NCBI RefSeq assembly: GCF_001729745.1
Contig: NZ_CP017186.1
Coordinates: forward strand, 682,001-746,000
Length of the DNA stretch: 64,000 bases
Direction of reading: 5' to 3'
Source: Enterobacter hormaechei subsp. hoffmannii
Lineage (GTDB): Bacteria > Pseudomonadota > Gammaproteobacteria > Enterobacterales > Enterobacteriaceae
Every line of letters begins with the position of its first letter. Position 1 is the first letter of the stretch. The translations under genes and the position numbers were made by a program. Below the pieces are notes generated by a model. The model searched no databases. It had not been told where the DNA came from and worked only from the letters and a program-made list of their open reading frames with translations. Positions 20,790-31,601 of this stretch are shown here, piece after piece.

Positions 20790-23696
20790 TTACTGATGCG
20801 TCACAACGATAAGACGCAGGGCGTCGAGACGCCATCCCGCCTGATTCAGGCTTTCCAGCACCTGCTGGCGGTTGCTCTCAATTGCGGCCAGCTCATCGTC
20901 ACGAATGTTCGGGTTCACCGCTTTCAACGCTTCCAGACGCGACAGCTCGGCAGAAAGCTTCTCATCGGCTTCGCTGCGCGCCGCATCAATCAGCACTCTG
21001 GCCGCTTTTTCGGCCTGGGTTTCACCCAGTTGCAGAATGGCATGCACGTCCTGTTGCACCGCATTCACCAGCTTGCTGCCGGTATGGCGGTTCACCGCGC
21101 TCAACTGACGGTTGAAGCTTTCAAACTCCACCTGGCCGGCCAGATTCGTACCGTTTTTATCCAGCAGCAGACGCACCGGCGTTGGCGGGAGGAAGCGGTT
21201 AAGCTGAAGCTGTTTCGGCGCCTGCGCTTCCACAACGTAGATCAGCTCCACCAGCAGCGTGCCCACAGGCAAGGCTTTGTTCTTCAACAGGGAAATGGTG
21301 CTGCTGCCGGTATCGCCGGAGAGGATCAGATCCAGACCGTTGCGGATCAGCGGGTGCTCCCAGGTAATGAACTGTGCGTCTTCGCGGGACAGCGCCACAT
21401 CACGCTCAAAGGTGATTGTGCAGCCGTCTTCCGGCAGGCCCGGGAAATCCGGCACCAGCATATGATCGGACGGGGTCAGCACGATCATGTTCTCGCCGCG
21501 ATCGTCCTGGTTTATACCGACGATGTCGAACAGATTCATGGAGAAGCTGATCAGGCTGGTGTCGTCGTCCTGCTCTTCAATGCTTTCGGCCAGCTGCTGC
21601 GCTTTTTCACCGCCGTTGGAGTGGATCTCCAGCAGGCGATCGCGACCCTGCTCCAGCTGCGCTTTCAGTGCGTCGTGCTTCTCACGGCAGGATTTAATCA
21701 GCTCATCAAAGCCCTCGCTATTTTCAGGCGCGGCCAGGTAACCGATCAGATCGCCATGGACCTGATCGTAAATGGTGCGGCCGGTCGGGCAGGTGTGTTC
21801 AAACGCGTCCAGCCCTTCGTGGTACCAGCGCACCAGCACCGACTGGGCGGTTTTCTCCAGATACGGCACGTGGATCTGAATATCGTGCGCCTGCCCGATA
21901 CGATCCAGACGGCCGATACGCTGCTCCAGCAGATCCGGGTTAAACGGCAGATCGAACATCACCAGATTGCTGGCGAACTGGAAGTTACGGCCTTCAGAAC
22001 CGATTTCAGAGCACAGCAGAACCTGCGCGCCGCTGTCCTCTTCACCAAACCAGGCTGCTGCACGATCGCGCTCAACTATGGACATGCCTTCGTGGAACAC
22101 GGCGGCGCGAATGCCTTCGCGCTCACGCAGAACCTGCTCCAGCTGCAATGCGGTAGCGGCTTTGGCGCAGATCACCAGCACTTTCTGGGAACGGTGAGCG
22201 GTGAGGTAGCCCATCAACCACTCCACGCGCGGATCGAAATTCCACCAGGTGCCGGTGTCGCCTTCGAATTCCTGATAAATCTGCTCCGGGTAGAGCATGT
22301 CGCGCGCGCGATCTTCCGCAGATTTACGGGTGCCCATAATGCCGGAGACTTTAATCGCCGTCTGGTACTGGGTCGGCAGCGGCAGTTTGATGGTGTGCAG
22401 CTCGCGTTTCGGGAAGCCTTTCACGCCGTTACGGGTGTTACGGAACAGCACGCGGCTGGTACCGTGGCGGTCCATCAGCATGTCGATCAGCTCTTTACGC
22501 GCGGATCCCGCATTATCGCTGTCGCTGTTCGCGGCCTGAAGCAGCGGCTCAATATCCTGCTCGCCAATCAGATCGCTGAGAGTGTTAAGCTCATCATTAG
22601 AGAGACGATTACCGGCCAGCAGCAGCGCGACGGCGTCCGCCACCGGGCGGTAGTTTTTCTGCTCTTCAACAAACTGCTCAAAATCGTGGAAACGGTTGGG
22701 ATCGAGCAGACGCAGACGGGCGAAGTGGCTCTCAAGACCCAGCTGCTCCGGCGTGGCGGTCAGGAGCAGAACGCCCGGTACGCGCTCGGCAAGCTGCTCA
22801 ATCGCCATGTATTCACGGCTTGGCGCGTCTTCGCTCCAGACGAGGTGGTGCGCTTCGTCGACGACCATCAGATCCCATTCAGCGTCGCACAGATGCTCCA
22901 GGCGCTGCTTGCTGCGGCGCACGAAGTCCAGGGAACAAATGACCAGCTGTTCGGTTTCAAACGGGTTGTCCGCGTCGTGCTGGGCTTCGGCATAGCGCTC
23001 ATCGTCGAACAGGGAGAAGCGCAGGTTAAAGCGGCGCAGCATTTCAACCAGCCACTGATGTTGCAGCGTTTCTGGAACCACAATCAGCACGCGCTCGGCA
23101 GCGCCAGAGAGCAGCTGCTGGTGCAGGATCATGCCTGCTTCGATGGTTTTACCCAGGCCCACTTCGTCAGCCAGCAGCACGCGAGGCGCATGGCGACGGC
23201 CCACGTCATGGGCGATATTCAGCTGATGGGGAATAAGGCTGGTACGCTGACCGCGCAGGCCGCTCCACGGCATGCGGTACTGCTCACTCTGGAACTTACG
23301 CGCGCGGTAGCGCAGGGAGAAGCGATCCATTCGGTCGATTTGCCCGGCAAACAGACGGTCCTGCGGCTTGCTGAACACCAGTTTGCTGTCGAGCAGCACT
23401 TCACGCAGGATGACATTCGTCTCGTCGGTATCAAGACGCGTTCCGATGTAGGCGAGCAGTCCATTCTCTTCTTTTACGTCTTCAACCTTCAGTTGCCAGC
23501 CGTCATGGCTGGTCACGGTATCACCCGGATTGAACATTACGCGGGTAACAGGGGAGTCATTGCGAGCGTACAGGCGGTTTTCACCGGTAGCAGGGAAAAG
23601 GAGGGTAACCATGCGCGCATCGACGGCAACGACGGTTCCTAATCCAAGTTCGCTTTCTGTATCGCTGATCCAGCGTTGACCAAGTGTAAAAGGCAT
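20790..23696 (-). CDS. rapA: RNA polymerase recycling ATPase RapA (HepA)
   Basis: RapA is a Swi2/Snf2-type translocase that binds core RNA polymerase and helps release it from posttermination complexes. The 968 residues equal the E. coli length. N-terminal Tudor-like domains precede the ATPase core with Walker A in [12 protein letters not shown] and Walker B in MVVDEAHH. The second RecA lobe has [13 protein letters not shown] and [12 protein letters not shown]-terminal spacer and RapA-specific domains follow. It lies 127 bp after polB and 12 bp before rluA. Confidence 0.98.
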   Translation of the reverse strand: MPFTLGQRWISDTESELGLGTVVAVDARMVTLLFPATGENRLYARNDSPVTRVMFNPGDTVTSHDGWQLKVEDVKEENGLLAYIGTRLDTDETNVILREVLLDSKLVFSKPQDRLFAGQIDRMDRFSLRYRARKFQSEQYRMPWSGLRGQRTSLIPHQLNIAHDVGRRHAPRVLLADEVGLGKTIEAGMILHQQLLSGAAERVLIVVPETLQHQWLVEMLRRFNLRFSLFDDERYAEAQHDADNPFETEQLVICSLDFVRRSKQRLEHLCDAEWDLMVVDEAHHLVWSEDAPSREYMAIEQLAERVPGVLLLTATPEQLGLESHFARLRLLDPNRFHDFEQFVEEQKNYRPVADAVALLLAGNRLSNDELNTLSDLIGEQDIEPLLQAANSDSDNAGSARKELIDMLMDRHGTSRVLFRNTRNGVKGFPKRELHTIKLPLPTQYQTAIKVSGIMGTRKSAEDRARDMLYPEQIYQEFEGDTGTWWNFDPRVEWLMGYLTAHRSQKVLVICAKAATALQLEQVLREREGIRAAVFHEGMSIVERDRAAAWFGEEDSGAQVLLCSEIGSEGRNFQFASNLVMFDLPFNPDLLEQRIGRLDRIGQAHDIQIHVPYLEKTAQSVLVRWYHEGLDAFEHTCPTGRTIYDQVHGDLIGYLAAPENSEGFDELIKSCREKHDALKAQLEQGRDRLLEIHSNGGEKAQQLAESIEEQDDDTSLISFSMNLFDIVGINQDDRGENMIVLTPSDHMLVPDFPGLPEDGCTITFERDVALSREDAQFITWEHPLIRNGLDLILSGDTGSSTISLLKNKALPVGTLLVELIYVVEAQAPKQLQLNRFLPPTPVRLLLDKNGTNLAGQVEFESFNRQLSAVNRHTGSKLVNAVQQDVHAILQLGETQAEKAARVLIDAARSEADEKLSAELSRLEALKAVNPNIRDDELAAIESNRQQVLESLNQAGWRLDALRLIVVTHQ

Positions 23697-23823
23697 AGTT
23701 GTTCGGCTCTAATCTTTAATTGCAGGCAATAGTTCGACCCCGTCAAAAAAGACGGTCATCGAAAAATGGGTCCGGGAATGGAAAGGGCGCTATGGTACTG
23801 GATGGCAACGGTTTCGTCACGCG

Positions 23824-26181
23824 TCAAAATAGCCCAAGTTGTCCTGTCACTAGTGTAGCAAAGTCGTCGTTGATGAACGGTAAAATTCCCTCCGCAACAG
23901 GCTGAAGCTGGCGGGTCAGGTAGTGATCGTAATCGAGCGGAGACTGCTGGTAATCAACGGGTTCTGGTCCGTTCGTTGTCCAGACGTATTTGATCGTTCC
24001 CCGGTTCTGATACTGCGGCGCGCGGCCCCGGCGAACGTTCTCTTCATCCGCCAGTCGCGCCGCGCGGACGTGCGGAGGAACATTACGCTGGTACTCCGCC
24101 AGCGGGCGGCGCAGGCGCTTGCGATACACCAGCTGCGCGTCAAGTTCGCCTGCCATCAGGCTGGCTATCGTCTCGCGCACGTAGTCCTGATACGGCTCAT
24201 TGCGGAACACCCGCAGATAAAGCGTTTGCTGAAACTGCTGTGCCAGCGGCGTCCAGTCGGTGCGCACTGTCTCCAGCCCTTTAAACACCATCCGCTGCTT
24301 GTCGCCTTCCTGAATCAGTCCGGCGTAGCGCTTCTTGCTGCCCTGGTCGGTCCCGCGAATGGTCGGCATTAAAAAGCGGGCAAAATGGGTTTCAAACTCC
24401 AGCTCTAACGCACTGGTTAACCGCTCTTTTTGCAAACTTTCGCGCCACCAGGCGTTCACGAAGGCGACCAGTTCTTTGCCGATTTGCGCGGCGTCGTCTT
24501 CTGAATGGGCCGATTTCAGCCAGACAAAGGTGGAATCGGTGTCGCCATAAATAACGTCATAACCCCGGGATTCAATCAACGCTTTGGTCTGGCGCATAAT
24601 GTCGTGCCCGCGCATGGTGATGGACGACGCCAGACGCGGATCAAAGAAGCGGCAGGCGCTGGTGCCCAGCACCCCGTAAAAGGCATTCATAATGATTTTC
24701 AGCGCCTGTGAGAGCGGCTTGTTGCCGTGGCGTTTCGCCTCGTCGCGGCCGTGCCAGATGTTTCCCACAATTTCGGGCAGGCAGTGTTTTTCCCGCGAGA
24801 AGCGTGCTCCAAGAAAACCTTCGGTGCTGTGCGCATCGTCTGGCTGCGCCATCCCCTCCACCAGCCCCACCGGATCAATCAGAAACGTGCGGATAATGGA
24901 CGGGTACAGGCTTTTATAATCCAGCACCAGCACCGAGTCATACAGCCCTGGCCGTGAATCCATCACGTAACCGCCGGGGCTGGCCTGCGGCGGCACGTCG
25001 CCGAGGTTAGGGGCGACATAACCCGCCCGGTGCATCCGCGGGAAATAGAGGTGGCTGAAGGCCGCTACCGAGCCGCCGTGCCTGTCGACCGCAAGGCCGT
25101 TCACCGTTGCGCGTTCCAGCAGGAAGGGCATGATCTCGGTTTTGTGGAAGATCTGCGTCACCAGCTCGCAATCTTTCAGGTTATAGGTGGCGAGCGCGGG
25201 TTTATCTTCATTAAAACGCCGGTCGATCTCGTCCATTCGGTCCCAGGGATTGTCGATGGATTTACCTTCGCCGAGCAGTTCCTGGGCGACCGCTTCCAGC
25301 GAGAAGGAAGAGAAGTTCCAGAAGGCGGATTTCAGCGCCTCGATACCGTCGATAATCAGGCGACCGTTAGCCTGCGCGAAGAAAATACCGTTCTTAAAGC
25401 CGTGCTCACGCCACTCCAGCTCGCTGTTGCCGCGCCCCAGAATCAGCGGGATGCGGTAACGCTCGGCATGTTTTTGCAGCACGCGCAGGTCAAACTGCAC
25501 CACGTTCCAGCCGATCAGCACGTCCGGGTCGTGCTCGGCAAACCACTGGTTAAGCTTCTCCAGCAGCTGCGGGCGGCTGTTGACGTACTCCAGATGAAAA
25601 TCCAGCGCGGACGCATTGCCGTTCGGCGGCCCGAGCATATAGACAACCCGCTGCCCGCAGCCTTCAAGACCGATGCAGTACAGTTCGCCGTGGCGGGTGG
25701 TTTCGATATCCAGCGACACCCACTTGAGCGGCGGGCGATAGTGCGGATTAGGCTTCAGGCGCGCGTTAACGATCCTGCCGTTTTGCGCGGCGCCATCTAC
25801 CCAGACGGGCGCGGTGATAAACCGCTCCATCAGAAAGCGTTCAGGCGGGCGGATATCGGCCTCGTAAAGCGTCACGCCCGCTTCACGGAGCAGTTTTTCA
25901 TAGCGCATTAACTGGCGATGGGCGCGGCAGTAGAGGCCGTAAACCGGCTGGCGGTGGAAATCTTTCAGCTGAAGCGGCGTAAGGCGCCAGTTGTTTTCGC
26001 CGCGCAGCAGTTGCTTCACTTTCTCGACGTGAGCTTCAGGAATAAAGGCCACGGACTCCTGCGGCGGGAGCGTAACGTTTAGCGGGCCGTTGTCCGTTGC
26101 CAGCCAGAATTCAACCTCAGTACCCTGAGGGGTATCCCGCCAGTGTCTGGTCAGTAAAAAGCCTTCTTGCGTCTGCGCCAC
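23824..26181 (-). CDS. polB: DNA polymerase II
   Basis: Pol II is an SOS-induced B-family polymerase with 3'-5' proofreading used in translesion synthesis and replication restart. The 785-residue product (783 in E. coli) starts with GTG. The exonuclease motif is [10 protein letters not shown] near residue 156. The polymerase motifs are [10 protein letters not shown] (motif A), the [12 protein letters not shown] helix (motif B) and YGDTDSTFV (motif C). The C-terminus GQLGLF fits a beta-clamp binding motif. A LexA box overlaps its promoter region. Confidence 0.98.
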   Translation of the reverse strand: MAQTQEGFLLTRHWRDTPQGTEVEFWLATDNGPLNVTLPPQESVAFIPEAHVEKVKQLLRGENNWRLTPLQLKDFHRQPVYGLYCRAHRQLMRYEKLLREAGVTLYEADIRPPERFLMERFITAPVWVDGAAQNGRIVNARLKPNPHYRPPLKWVSLDIETTRHGELYCIGLEGCGQRVVYMLGPPNGNASALDFHLEYVNSRPQLLEKLNQWFAEHDPDVLIGWNVVQFDLRVLQKHAERYRIPLILGRGNSELEWREHGFKNGIFFAQANGRLIIDGIEALKSAFWNFSSFSLEAVAQELLGEGKSIDNPWDRMDEIDRRFNEDKPALATYNLKDCELVTQIFHKTEIMPFLLERATVNGLAVDRHGGSVAAFSHLYFPRMHRAGYVAPNLGDVPPQASPGGYVMDSRPGLYDSVLVLDYKSLYPSIIRTFLIDPVGLVEGMAQPDDAHSTEGFLGARFSREKHCLPEIVGNIWHGRDEAKRHGNKPLSQALKIIMNAFYGVLGTSACRFFDPRLASSITMRGHDIMRQTKALIESRGYDVIYGDTDSTFVWLKSAHSEDDAAQIGKELVAFVNAWWRESLQKERLTSALELEFETHFARFLMPTIRGTDQGSKKRYAGLIQEGDKQRMVFKGLETVRTDWTPLAQQFQQTLYLRVFRNEPYQDYVRETIASLMAGELDAQLVYRKRLRRPLAEYQRNVPPHVRAARLADEENVRRGRAPQYQNRGTIKYVWTTNGPEPVDYQQSPLDYDHYLTRQLQPVAEGILPFINDDFATLVTGQLGLF

Positions 26182-26211
26182 GCCGTTATCCCATAAAACA
26201 AAACCAGGCCT

Positions 26212-26217
26212 GATTAT
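26212..26217 (-). promoter_or_regulatory. polB -10 element
   Basis: On the minus strand a perfect TATAAT occurs 31 bp before the polB GTG. The -35 region 17 bp upstream is poor and coincides with the LexA box. The -10 lies in the loop of a hairpin with arms AACCAGGC (26202-26209) and GCCTGGTT (26219-26226). Confidence 0.65.
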
Positions 26218-26236
26218 AGCCTGGTTGAGGGGTGTT

Positions 26237-26256
26237 TGCTGGGGTTTTATACAGTG
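26237..26256. promoter_or_regulatory. LexA (SOS) box upstream of polB
   Basis: The core CTG-N10-CAG (26239-26254, CTGGGGTTTTATACAG) matches the LexA consensus. As I recall it differs little from the E. coli polB (dinA) box. It overlaps the -35 position of the polB promoter, as expected for repression. Confidence 0.88.
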
Positions 26257-26264
26257 CCTGTTTA

Positions 26265-26294
26265 GCCGGATGGCGCTGCGCTTATCCGGCCTAC
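26265..26294. repeat. REP element between polB and araD
   Basis: The palindrome GCCGGATGGCG...CTTATCCGGCCTAC is a typical REP unit and ends 3 bp from the araD stop codon. The same 31 bases (through the following A) occur again at 27005-27035 on the other side of araD. Confidence 0.85.
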
Positions 26295-26297
26295 AAT

Positions 26298-26993
26298 CTA
26301 TTGCCCGTAATACGCCTTTGCACCGTGCTTGCGCAGGTAATGCTTATCGAGCAGGGTTTGCTGCATATCCGGCAACTGCGGCGCCAGCTGGCGGCAGAAG
26401 ATCCCCATGTAGGCGACTTCCTCCAGCACGATCGCGTTGTGCACCGCGTCCTCCGCGTTTTTACCCCAGGCAAACGGGCCGTGGGAGTGCACCAGCACGC
26501 CGGGCATTTGCGCCGCGTCGATACCCTGTTTTTCGAAGGTTTCGACGATCACGTTCCCGGTTTCCCATTCGTACTCACCGCCGATCTCCGTATCGGTCAT
26601 CAGACGCGTGCAGGGAATGGTGCCGTAGAAGTAGTCCGCGTGGGTGGTGCCGGTGGCCGGAATAGGCTGGCCCGCCTGCGCCCAGATGGTCGCGTGACGC
26701 GAATGGGTATGCACAATCCCACCGATGGTCGGGAAGGCCTGATACAGCAGGCGGTGAGTGGGCGTATCGGAGGAGGGCTTTTTATCGCCTTCAACCACTT
26801 CACCCGTTTCGATGCTGACCACCACCATATCTTCCGCGGTCATCACCGTGTAATCCACGCCCGAAGGCTTGATCACGAACACGCCTTTTTCCCGGTCAAC
26901 GGCGCTGACGTTGCCCCAAGTCAGGGTCACCAGGTTATGTTTTGGCAGCGCCAGGTTGGCTTCGAGTACCTGACGTTTGAGATCTTCTAACAT
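26298..26993 (-). CDS. araD: L-ribulose-5-phosphate 4-epimerase
   Basis: AraD converts L-ribulose-5-phosphate to D-xylulose-5-phosphate, the last arabinose-specific step. The 231 residues match E. coli. The zinc ligands are in GIVHTHSRH, with a third histidine later in [15 protein letters not shown] 26993 starts the family N-terminus [13 protein letters not shown]; the frame also runs upstream through the BIME, which is not credible coding sequence. It is the third gene of araBAD, separated from araA by the BIME. Confidence 0.98.
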   Translation of the reverse strand: MLEDLKRQVLEANLALPKHNLVTLTWGNVSAVDREKGVFVIKPSGVDYTVMTAEDMVVVSIETGEVVEGDKKPSSDTPTHRLLYQAFPTIGGIVHTHSRHATIWAQAGQPIPATGTTHADYFYGTIPCTRLMTDTEIGGEYEWETGNVIVETFEKQGIDAAQMPGVLVHSHGPFAWGKNAEDAVHNAIVLEEVAYMGIFCRQLAPQLPDMQQTLLDKHYLRKHGAKAYYGQ

Positions 26994-27004
26994 TGTCGTC
27001 TCCT

Positions 27005-27070
27005 GCCGGATGGCGCTGCGCTTATCCGGCCTACAGAACCGTAGGCCCGGTAAACGAAGTGCCACCGGGC
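27005..27070. repeat. BIME (two inverted REP units) between araA and araD
   Basis: Unit one (27005-27034, GCCGGATGGCG...CCGGCCTAC) is followed by an inverted unit (27041-27070, GTAGGCCCGG...CCACCGGGC). This is the usual paired arrangement within an operon and may affect the relative level of araD versus araBA mRNA. Confidence 0.85.
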
Positions 27071-27079
27071 ATTCAGGGC

Positions 27080-28582
27080 TTAGCGTTTTGAACCGTAATA
27101 GACTTCGTTCCAGCGCAGCGCGTCTTTAAAGGCTGGCAGACGGGTGTCGTTATCAATCACGGTCAGTTCGATGTCGTGCAGCTCGGCAAACTGACGCATA
27201 TCGTTCAGGTCAAGCGCGTGGCTGAAGACGGTGTGGTGCGCGCCGCCGGCCAGGATCCAGGCTTCCGACGCGGTTGGCAGGTCAGGTTGCGCTTTCCACA
27301 GGGCATTGGCGACCGGCAGTTTCGGCAGAGAATGCGGAGTTTCCACAGCATCGACGCAGTTCACCAGCAGGCGGAAACGATCGCCGAGGTCGATCAGGCT
27401 GGCGTTAATGGCCGGGCCGGTACGGGTGTTGAAGATCAGACGGGCCGGATCCGCTTTGCCGCCAATGCCGAGGTACTGCACATCGAGGATCGGTTTCTCT
27501 TCGACGGCGATAGAGGGACACACTTCCAGCATGTGCGAGCCGAGCACCAGATCGTTGCCGTTCTCGAAGTGGTAGGTGTAGTCCTCCATAAAGGAGGTGC
27601 CGCCCTGCAGACCGGTCGACATCACCTTCATGATGCGAAGCAGAGCGGCAGTTTTCCAGTCGCCTTCGCCCGCAAAACCGTAGCCCTGCTGCATCAGACG
27701 TTGTACCGCCAGACCCGGGAGCTGTTTCAGGCCGTGGAGATCTTCAAAGGTGGTGGTGAAGGCATGGAAGCCGCCCTGTTCCAGGAAGCGCTTCATGCCC
27801 AGTTCAATGCGTGCGGCATCCAGCACGTTCTGGCGCTTGTCACCGTTGACCTGTGCCGCAGGCGTCAGGCGGTAGCTGCTTTCGTACTCGTCCACCAGCG
27901 CGTTCACGTCGCCATCGCTGATGTCATTCACCACCTGCACCAGGTCGCCCACCGCCCAGGTATTTACGGAGAAGCCGAACTTGATCTGCGCGGCCACTTT
28001 ATCACCGTCGGTTACGGCAACTTCACGCATGTTGTCGCCGAAACGCACCACTTTAAGGTGACGGGTATCCTGCTTAGAGACCGCCTGACGCATCCAGGAG
28101 CCAATGCGTTTTTGTGCCTGGCCGTCCTGCCAGTGGCCGGTCACCACGGCATGTTGTTGACGCATACGTGCGCCGATGAAGCCGAACTCGCGACCGCCGT
28201 GCGCGGTCTGATTCAGGTTCATGAAGTCCATGTCGATGCTGTCCCACGGCAGGGAGGCGTTGAACTGAGTGTGGAATTGCAGCAGCGGTTTGTTGAGGAT
28301 AGCCAGGCCGTTGATCCACATTTTGGCTGGCGAGAAGGTGTGCAGCCACACCACCAGGCCAGCGCATTTGTCATCGTAATTGGCATCGCGGCAGATGTTA
28401 GTGATTTCGTCCGGCGTAGTACCCAGCGGCTTCAGCACCAGTTTGCAAGGCAGTTTGGCTTCCGCGTTCAGCGCATTCACAACGTGCTCCGCGTGTTTCG
28501 TCACCTGCTGCAACGCTTCCGGTCCGTATAAATGCTGGCTGCCAATCACAAACCACACTTCATAATTATTAAAAATGGTCAT
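27080..28582 (-). CDS. araA: L-arabinose isomerase
   Basis: AraA interconverts L-arabinose and L-ribulose using Mn2+. The 500-residue protein has the same length as E. coli AraA. Sequence blocks near the active site are present, including the [15 protein letters not shown] region with its metal-binding glutamate and the later [14 protein letters not shown] histidine. The start [12 protein letters not shown] is 10 bp after araB. Confidence 0.98.
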   Translation of the reverse strand: MTIFNNYEVWFVIGSQHLYGPEALQQVTKHAEHVVNALNAEAKLPCKLVLKPLGTTPDEITNICRDANYDDKCAGLVVWLHTFSPAKMWINGLAILNKPLLQFHTQFNASLPWDSIDMDFMNLNQTAHGGREFGFIGARMRQQHAVVTGHWQDGQAQKRIGSWMRQAVSKQDTRHLKVVRFGDNMREVAVTDGDKVAAQIKFGFSVNTWAVGDLVQVVNDISDGDVNALVDEYESSYRLTPAAQVNGDKRQNVLDAARIELGMKRFLEQGGFHAFTTTFEDLHGLKQLPGLAVQRLMQQGYGFAGEGDWKTAALLRIMKVMSTGLQGGTSFMEDYTYHFENGNDLVLGSHMLEVCPSIAVEEKPILDVQYLGIGGKADPARLIFNTRTGPAINASLIDLGDRFRLLVNCVDAVETPHSLPKLPVANALWKAQPDLPTASEAWILAGGAHHTVFSHALDLNDMRQFAELHDIELTVIDNDTRLPAFKDALRWNEVYYGSKR

Positions 28583-28592
28583 TATCGTGTCC

Positions 28593-30302
28593 TTAATGTG
28601 TCAGGGTTGCCGTAGTGTCCGCGGTGCTTTTGGCCGGGGCGGCGACAGGGAGATAGTGAAGTTCGGCGCTTTTTGCCCATTGCTGGTAGCGCTGATAAAG
28701 CTGTTCAAAGCGTTGTGCCTGCTGAGCCTGCGGCTGGAGTGTACTTTCGACGGCGCTCGCCATATGCTGTTGCGCGGTCGGGATATCCGCATGGACGCCT
28801 GCGGCCACGGCAGCGAAAATCGCTGCGCCCAGCGCACAGCACTGATCGGAGGCCACAATTTGCAGCGGACGGTTGAGCACGTCGCAGCAGGCCTGCATGA
28901 TCACCGGGTTTTTACGGGCGATACCGCCCAAAGCCATCACGTTGTTCACGTCAATGCCCTGCCCGGTGAAGCACTCCATAATGGCGCGCGCGCCGAACGC
29001 GGTGGCGGCGATCAGGCCGCCAAACAGCGCGGGCGCGTCGGTCGCCAGGTTGAGATCGGTAATCACCCCTTTCAGACGCTGGTTGGCAAACGGCGTACGA
29101 CGGCCGTTGAACCAGTCCAGCACCACCGGCAGGTGATCGAGAGACGGATTTTTTGCCCAGGCTTCGGTGAGCTGCGGCAGGAGCTGTTTTTTGCTCGCGG
29201 TAATCTGGGTTTTCAGTTCAGGATGCGCGGCCGCCAGCTGATCCAGCGGCCAGCCGAGCACCCGGCCAAACCAGGCGTAGATATCGCCAAACGCGGACTG
29301 ACCCGCTTCGAGGCCGATAAAATCGGGCACCACGCTGCCGTCAACCTGACCGCAGATACCCTTCACCGCGCGGTCGCCAACGGTCGTTTTATCCGCCGTC
29401 AGAATGTCGCAGGTGGAGGTGCCAATCACTTTCACCAGCGTGTTAGGCTGCGCACCCGCGCCCACGGCGCCCATATGGCAGTCGAACGCGCCGCCGGAAA
29501 TGGTCACGTTTTGCGGCAGACCGAGGCGTTTCGCCCACTCTTCGCAGAGCATGCCGACCGGAATATCGGCGGTGAAGGTGTCGGTAAACAGCGGGTATGT
29601 CAGGTGTTTGTTGATGATCGGGTCGAGTTCATCGAAGAACGCTGCCGGAGGCAGACCCCCCCAGCTTTCATGCCACAGCGATTTATGCCCGGCGCTGCAA
29701 CGGCCACGGCGGATATCCTGCGGGCGAGTGGTGCCGGAGAGCAGGGCGGGAACCCAGTCGCATAGCTCAATCCATGACGCCGCTGCCTGTGCGACCGACG
29801 CGTCCGCGCGGGTAACGTGCAGGATCTTGGCCCAGAACCACTCGCTGGAGTAAATCCCGCCGATGTAGCGGGAGTAGTCAGTTTTGCCCGGCTGATGGCA
29901 TAAGCGGGTGATGGCTTCCGCCTCTTCCACGGCGGTATGGTCTTTCCACAGCACAAACATGGCGTTCGGGTTGTCGGCAAACTCCGGTCGCAGCGCCAGT
30001 ACGCGGCCTTCTGCATCAACCGGGGCTGGCGTTGAACCGGTACTGTCGACGCCAATCCCCACGACGTCGGCCCGCTGGGCATCCGTCAGCTCCGCCAGCA
30101 CGGTTTTGATCGCCGCTTCCATTGATTCAATGTAATCGCGCGGGTGGTGACGGAACTGGTTGTTCGGCGCATCGCAGTAGCGCCCCTCTTGCCAGCGCGG
30201 ATACCACTCAACGCTGGTTGCTATTTCCTGGCCAGTCGTACAGTCCACTGCCAGCGCGCGAACTGAGTCGCTGCCAAAATCGAGGCCAATTGCAATTGCC
30301 AT
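28593..30302 (-). CDS. araB: L-ribulokinase
   Basis: AraB phosphorylates L-ribulose at carbon 5. The 569-residue FGGY-family kinase (566 in E. coli) begins [20 protein letters not shown] with the phosphate-binding fold. Motifs such as [11 protein letters not shown] and [15 protein letters not shown] follow, and the C-terminal half has [16 protein letters not shown] 30302 follows a GGAGC site; an in-frame upstream ATG at 30338 lies between the -10 box and the true start. First gene of araBAD. Confidence 0.98.
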   Translation of the reverse strand: MAIAIGLDFGSDSVRALAVDCTTGQEIATSVEWYPRWQEGRYCDAPNNQFRHHPRDYIESMEAAIKTVLAELTDAQRADVVGIGVDSTGSTPAPVDAEGRVLALRPEFADNPNAMFVLWKDHTAVEEAEAITRLCHQPGKTDYSRYIGGIYSSEWFWAKILHVTRADASVAQAAASWIELCDWVPALLSGTTRPQDIRRGRCSAGHKSLWHESWGGLPPAAFFDELDPIINKHLTYPLFTDTFTADIPVGMLCEEWAKRLGLPQNVTISGGAFDCHMGAVGAGAQPNTLVKVIGTSTCDILTADKTTVGDRAVKGICGQVDGSVVPDFIGLEAGQSAFGDIYAWFGRVLGWPLDQLAAAHPELKTQITASKKQLLPQLTEAWAKNPSLDHLPVVLDWFNGRRTPFANQRLKGVITDLNLATDAPALFGGLIAATAFGARAIMECFTGQGIDVNNVMALGGIARKNPVIMQACCDVLNRPLQIVASDQCCALGAAIFAAVAAGVHADIPTAQQHMASAVESTLQPQAQQAQRFEQLYQRYQQWAKSAELHYLPVAAPAKSTADTTATLTH

Positions 30303-30334
30303 GGTGTTGCTCCATCCAAAACAGGTATGGAAGA

Positions 30335-30364
30335 ACATTAGAGACTGGGGACAAAGATCGTCAG
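30335..30364 (-). promoter_or_regulatory. araBAD promoter pBAD
   Basis: On the minus strand CTGACG (30364-30359) is followed by an 18-bp spacer and TAATGT (30340-30335). E. coli has CTGACG and TACTGT at the same spacing. The -35 box abuts AraC half-site I2. Confidence 0.85.
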
Positions 30365-30398
30365 GCAGGATCCGCTAATCTTATGGACTAAATTGCTG
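30365..30398 (-). promoter_or_regulatory. AraC half-sites araI1 and araI2
   Basis: I2 (30365-30381) reads AGATTAGCGGATCCTGC on the minus strand and differs from the E. coli sequence at one base. I1 (30382-30398) reads CAGCAATTTAGTCCATA. AraC bound here with arabinose contacts RNA polymerase at pBAD; without arabinose it uses I1 with O2 to loop the DNA. Confidence 0.85.
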
Positions 30399-30411
30399 TT
30401 ACGATTGAAAG

Positions 30412-30427
30412 TGTGACGCCGTGCAAA
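30412..30427. promoter_or_regulatory. CRP site in the araC-araBAD control region
   Basis: TGTGACGCCGTGCAAA fits the CRP half-site TGTGA with a degenerate second half, as at the same place in E. coli. cAMP-CRP is expected to help araBAD and araC expression. Confidence 0.75.
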
Positions 30428-30436
30428 TATTCAATG

Positions 30437-30465
30437 TGGACATTTCTGCCGTACTTATAGACACT
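30437..30465 (+). promoter_or_regulatory. araC promoter pC with overlapping O1
   Basis: TGGACA (30437-30442) is followed after 17 bp by GACACT (30460-30465), matching E. coli pC. The surrounding TTCTGCC...TTATAGACACTTTTGTTAC is the O1 region through which AraC represses its own gene. Confidence 0.8.
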
Positions 30466-30592
30466 TTTGTTACTGCTTATCCGCCCGTGCTGGCGGAGAA
30501 ATCAGGGGAAAAGGCTGAAACATGGCGGACGTAAAAGAGGCGTGATGCTTTTTGGATCTTTTCGCGGGCCATTTTTATACTGCTTTTATCGA

Positions 30593-30609
30593 TATGGACA
30601 ATTGGTTTC
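30593..30609 (+). promoter_or_regulatory. Distal AraC half-site araO2
   Basis: TATGGACAATTGGTTTC occurs in the araC leader and shares TATGGAC with I1 in the same orientation on the plus strand. It is about 210 bp from I1, consistent with the AraC DNA-looping arrangement. Confidence 0.8.
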
Positions 30610-30637
30610 CTTCAGGACCCTTGGGAGAACTGAATCT

Positions 30638-31483
30638 ATGGCCGAACCGCAAAACGATCCCCTGCTGCCGGGATACTCATTTAACGCCCATCTGGTGGCG
30701 GGGCTGACGCCCATTGAGGCCGAGGGGTATCTCGATTTCTACGTCGATCGACCGCTCGGAATGAAAGGGTATATTCTGAACCTGACCGTTCGCGGGGAAG
30801 GGGTGATTAAAAACGGCGATCGGCAGTTTATCTGCCGCCCTGGTGATATGCTGTTGTTCCCGCCGGGGGAGATCCACCACTACGGGCGCCACCCGGATGC
30901 CAAAGAGTGGTATCACCAGTGGGTCTATTTCCGTCCGCGCGCCTACTGGCAGGAGTGGCTCTCGTGGCCGGCCATTTTCGCGCAAACCGGTTTTTATCGC
31001 CCGGATGAGGCGCATCTGGCGCAGTTCCGTGAGCTGTTTGCACAGATTATTGAGGCAGGGCAGGCGGGAGGGCGCTACGCCGAACTGCTGGCCATCAACC
31101 TGCTTGAACAGGTGCTGCTGCGCCGCATGGAGGCCATCAACGAGTCGCTTAATCCGCCGCTGGACAACCGCGTCCGCGACGCCTGCCAGTACATCAGCGA
31201 CCACCTTGCCGACAGCCAGTTTGATATTGCCAGCGTCGCCCAGCATGTGTGCCTGTCGCCGTCACGGCTGTCGCATCTGTTCCGCCAGCAGCTTGGCGTG
31301 AGCGTACTCAGCTGGCGCGAGGATCAGCGCATCAGCCAGGCGAAACTGCTGCTCAGCACCACCCGAATGCCTATCGCCACCGTCGGGCGTAACGTCGGCT
31401 TTGAAGATCAGCTCTATTTCTCTCGCGTGTTTAAGAAGTGCACCGGTGCCAGCCCGAGCGAATTCCGTGCGGGATGTGAATAA
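30638..31483 (+). CDS. araC: Arabinose operon regulator AraC
   Basis: AraC activates araBAD with arabinose and represses by DNA looping without it. The protein is 281 residues: an N-terminal arm and cupin-like arabinose-binding/dimer domain (~1-170), a linker, and two helix-turn-helix motifs ([20 protein letters not shown] and [20 protein letters not shown]). It ends EFRAGCE and lacks the ~11-residue tail of E. coli AraC (292), as I recall for Salmonella. ATG 30638 starts [12 protein letters not shown]; the in-frame upstream frame crosses O2 and is not coding. Confidence 0.98.
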   Translation: MAEPQNDPLLPGYSFNAHLVAGLTPIEAEGYLDFYVDRPLGMKGYILNLTVRGEGVIKNGDRQFICRPGDMLLFPPGEIHHYGRHPDAKEWYHQWVYFRPRAYWQEWLSWPAIFAQTGFYRPDEAHLAQFRELFAQIIEAGQAGGRYAELLAINLLEQVLLRRMEAINESLNPPLDNRVRDACQYISDHLADSQFDIASVAQHVCLSPSRLSHLFRQQLGVSVLSWREDQRISQAKLLLSTTRMPIATVGRNVGFEDQLYFSRVFKKCTGASPSEFRAGCE

Positions 31484-31601
31484 TCGGTAAACATTCAGGT
31501 GAACTTCAGGCGCATCTTGTAAACTATTCAGACAATTGATGCCTTGACGCGGTGCAGGGCGCTAAGCAGAATCGCTGATTCGTTTTCTGACCGGAATAGT
31601 T

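Noticed and set aside
20469..23642. Plus-strand open frame of 1057 codons opposite rapA and rluA
   Set aside because: It is exactly antisense to two clearly conserved genes. The product is His/Gln/Arg-rich low-complexity sequence with no family features, as expected from the complement of GC-rich coding sequence.
27176..28531. Plus-strand open frame of 451 codons opposite araA
   Set aside because: Antisense shadow of a conserved metabolic gene with composition typical of reverse-complemented coding DNA.
28575..29765. Plus-strand open frame of 396 codons opposite araB
   Set aside because: Antisense shadow of araB; no independent evidence.
30467..30637. Upstream extension of araC
   Set aside because: It spans pC, O1 and O2; the family N-terminus begins at 30638.
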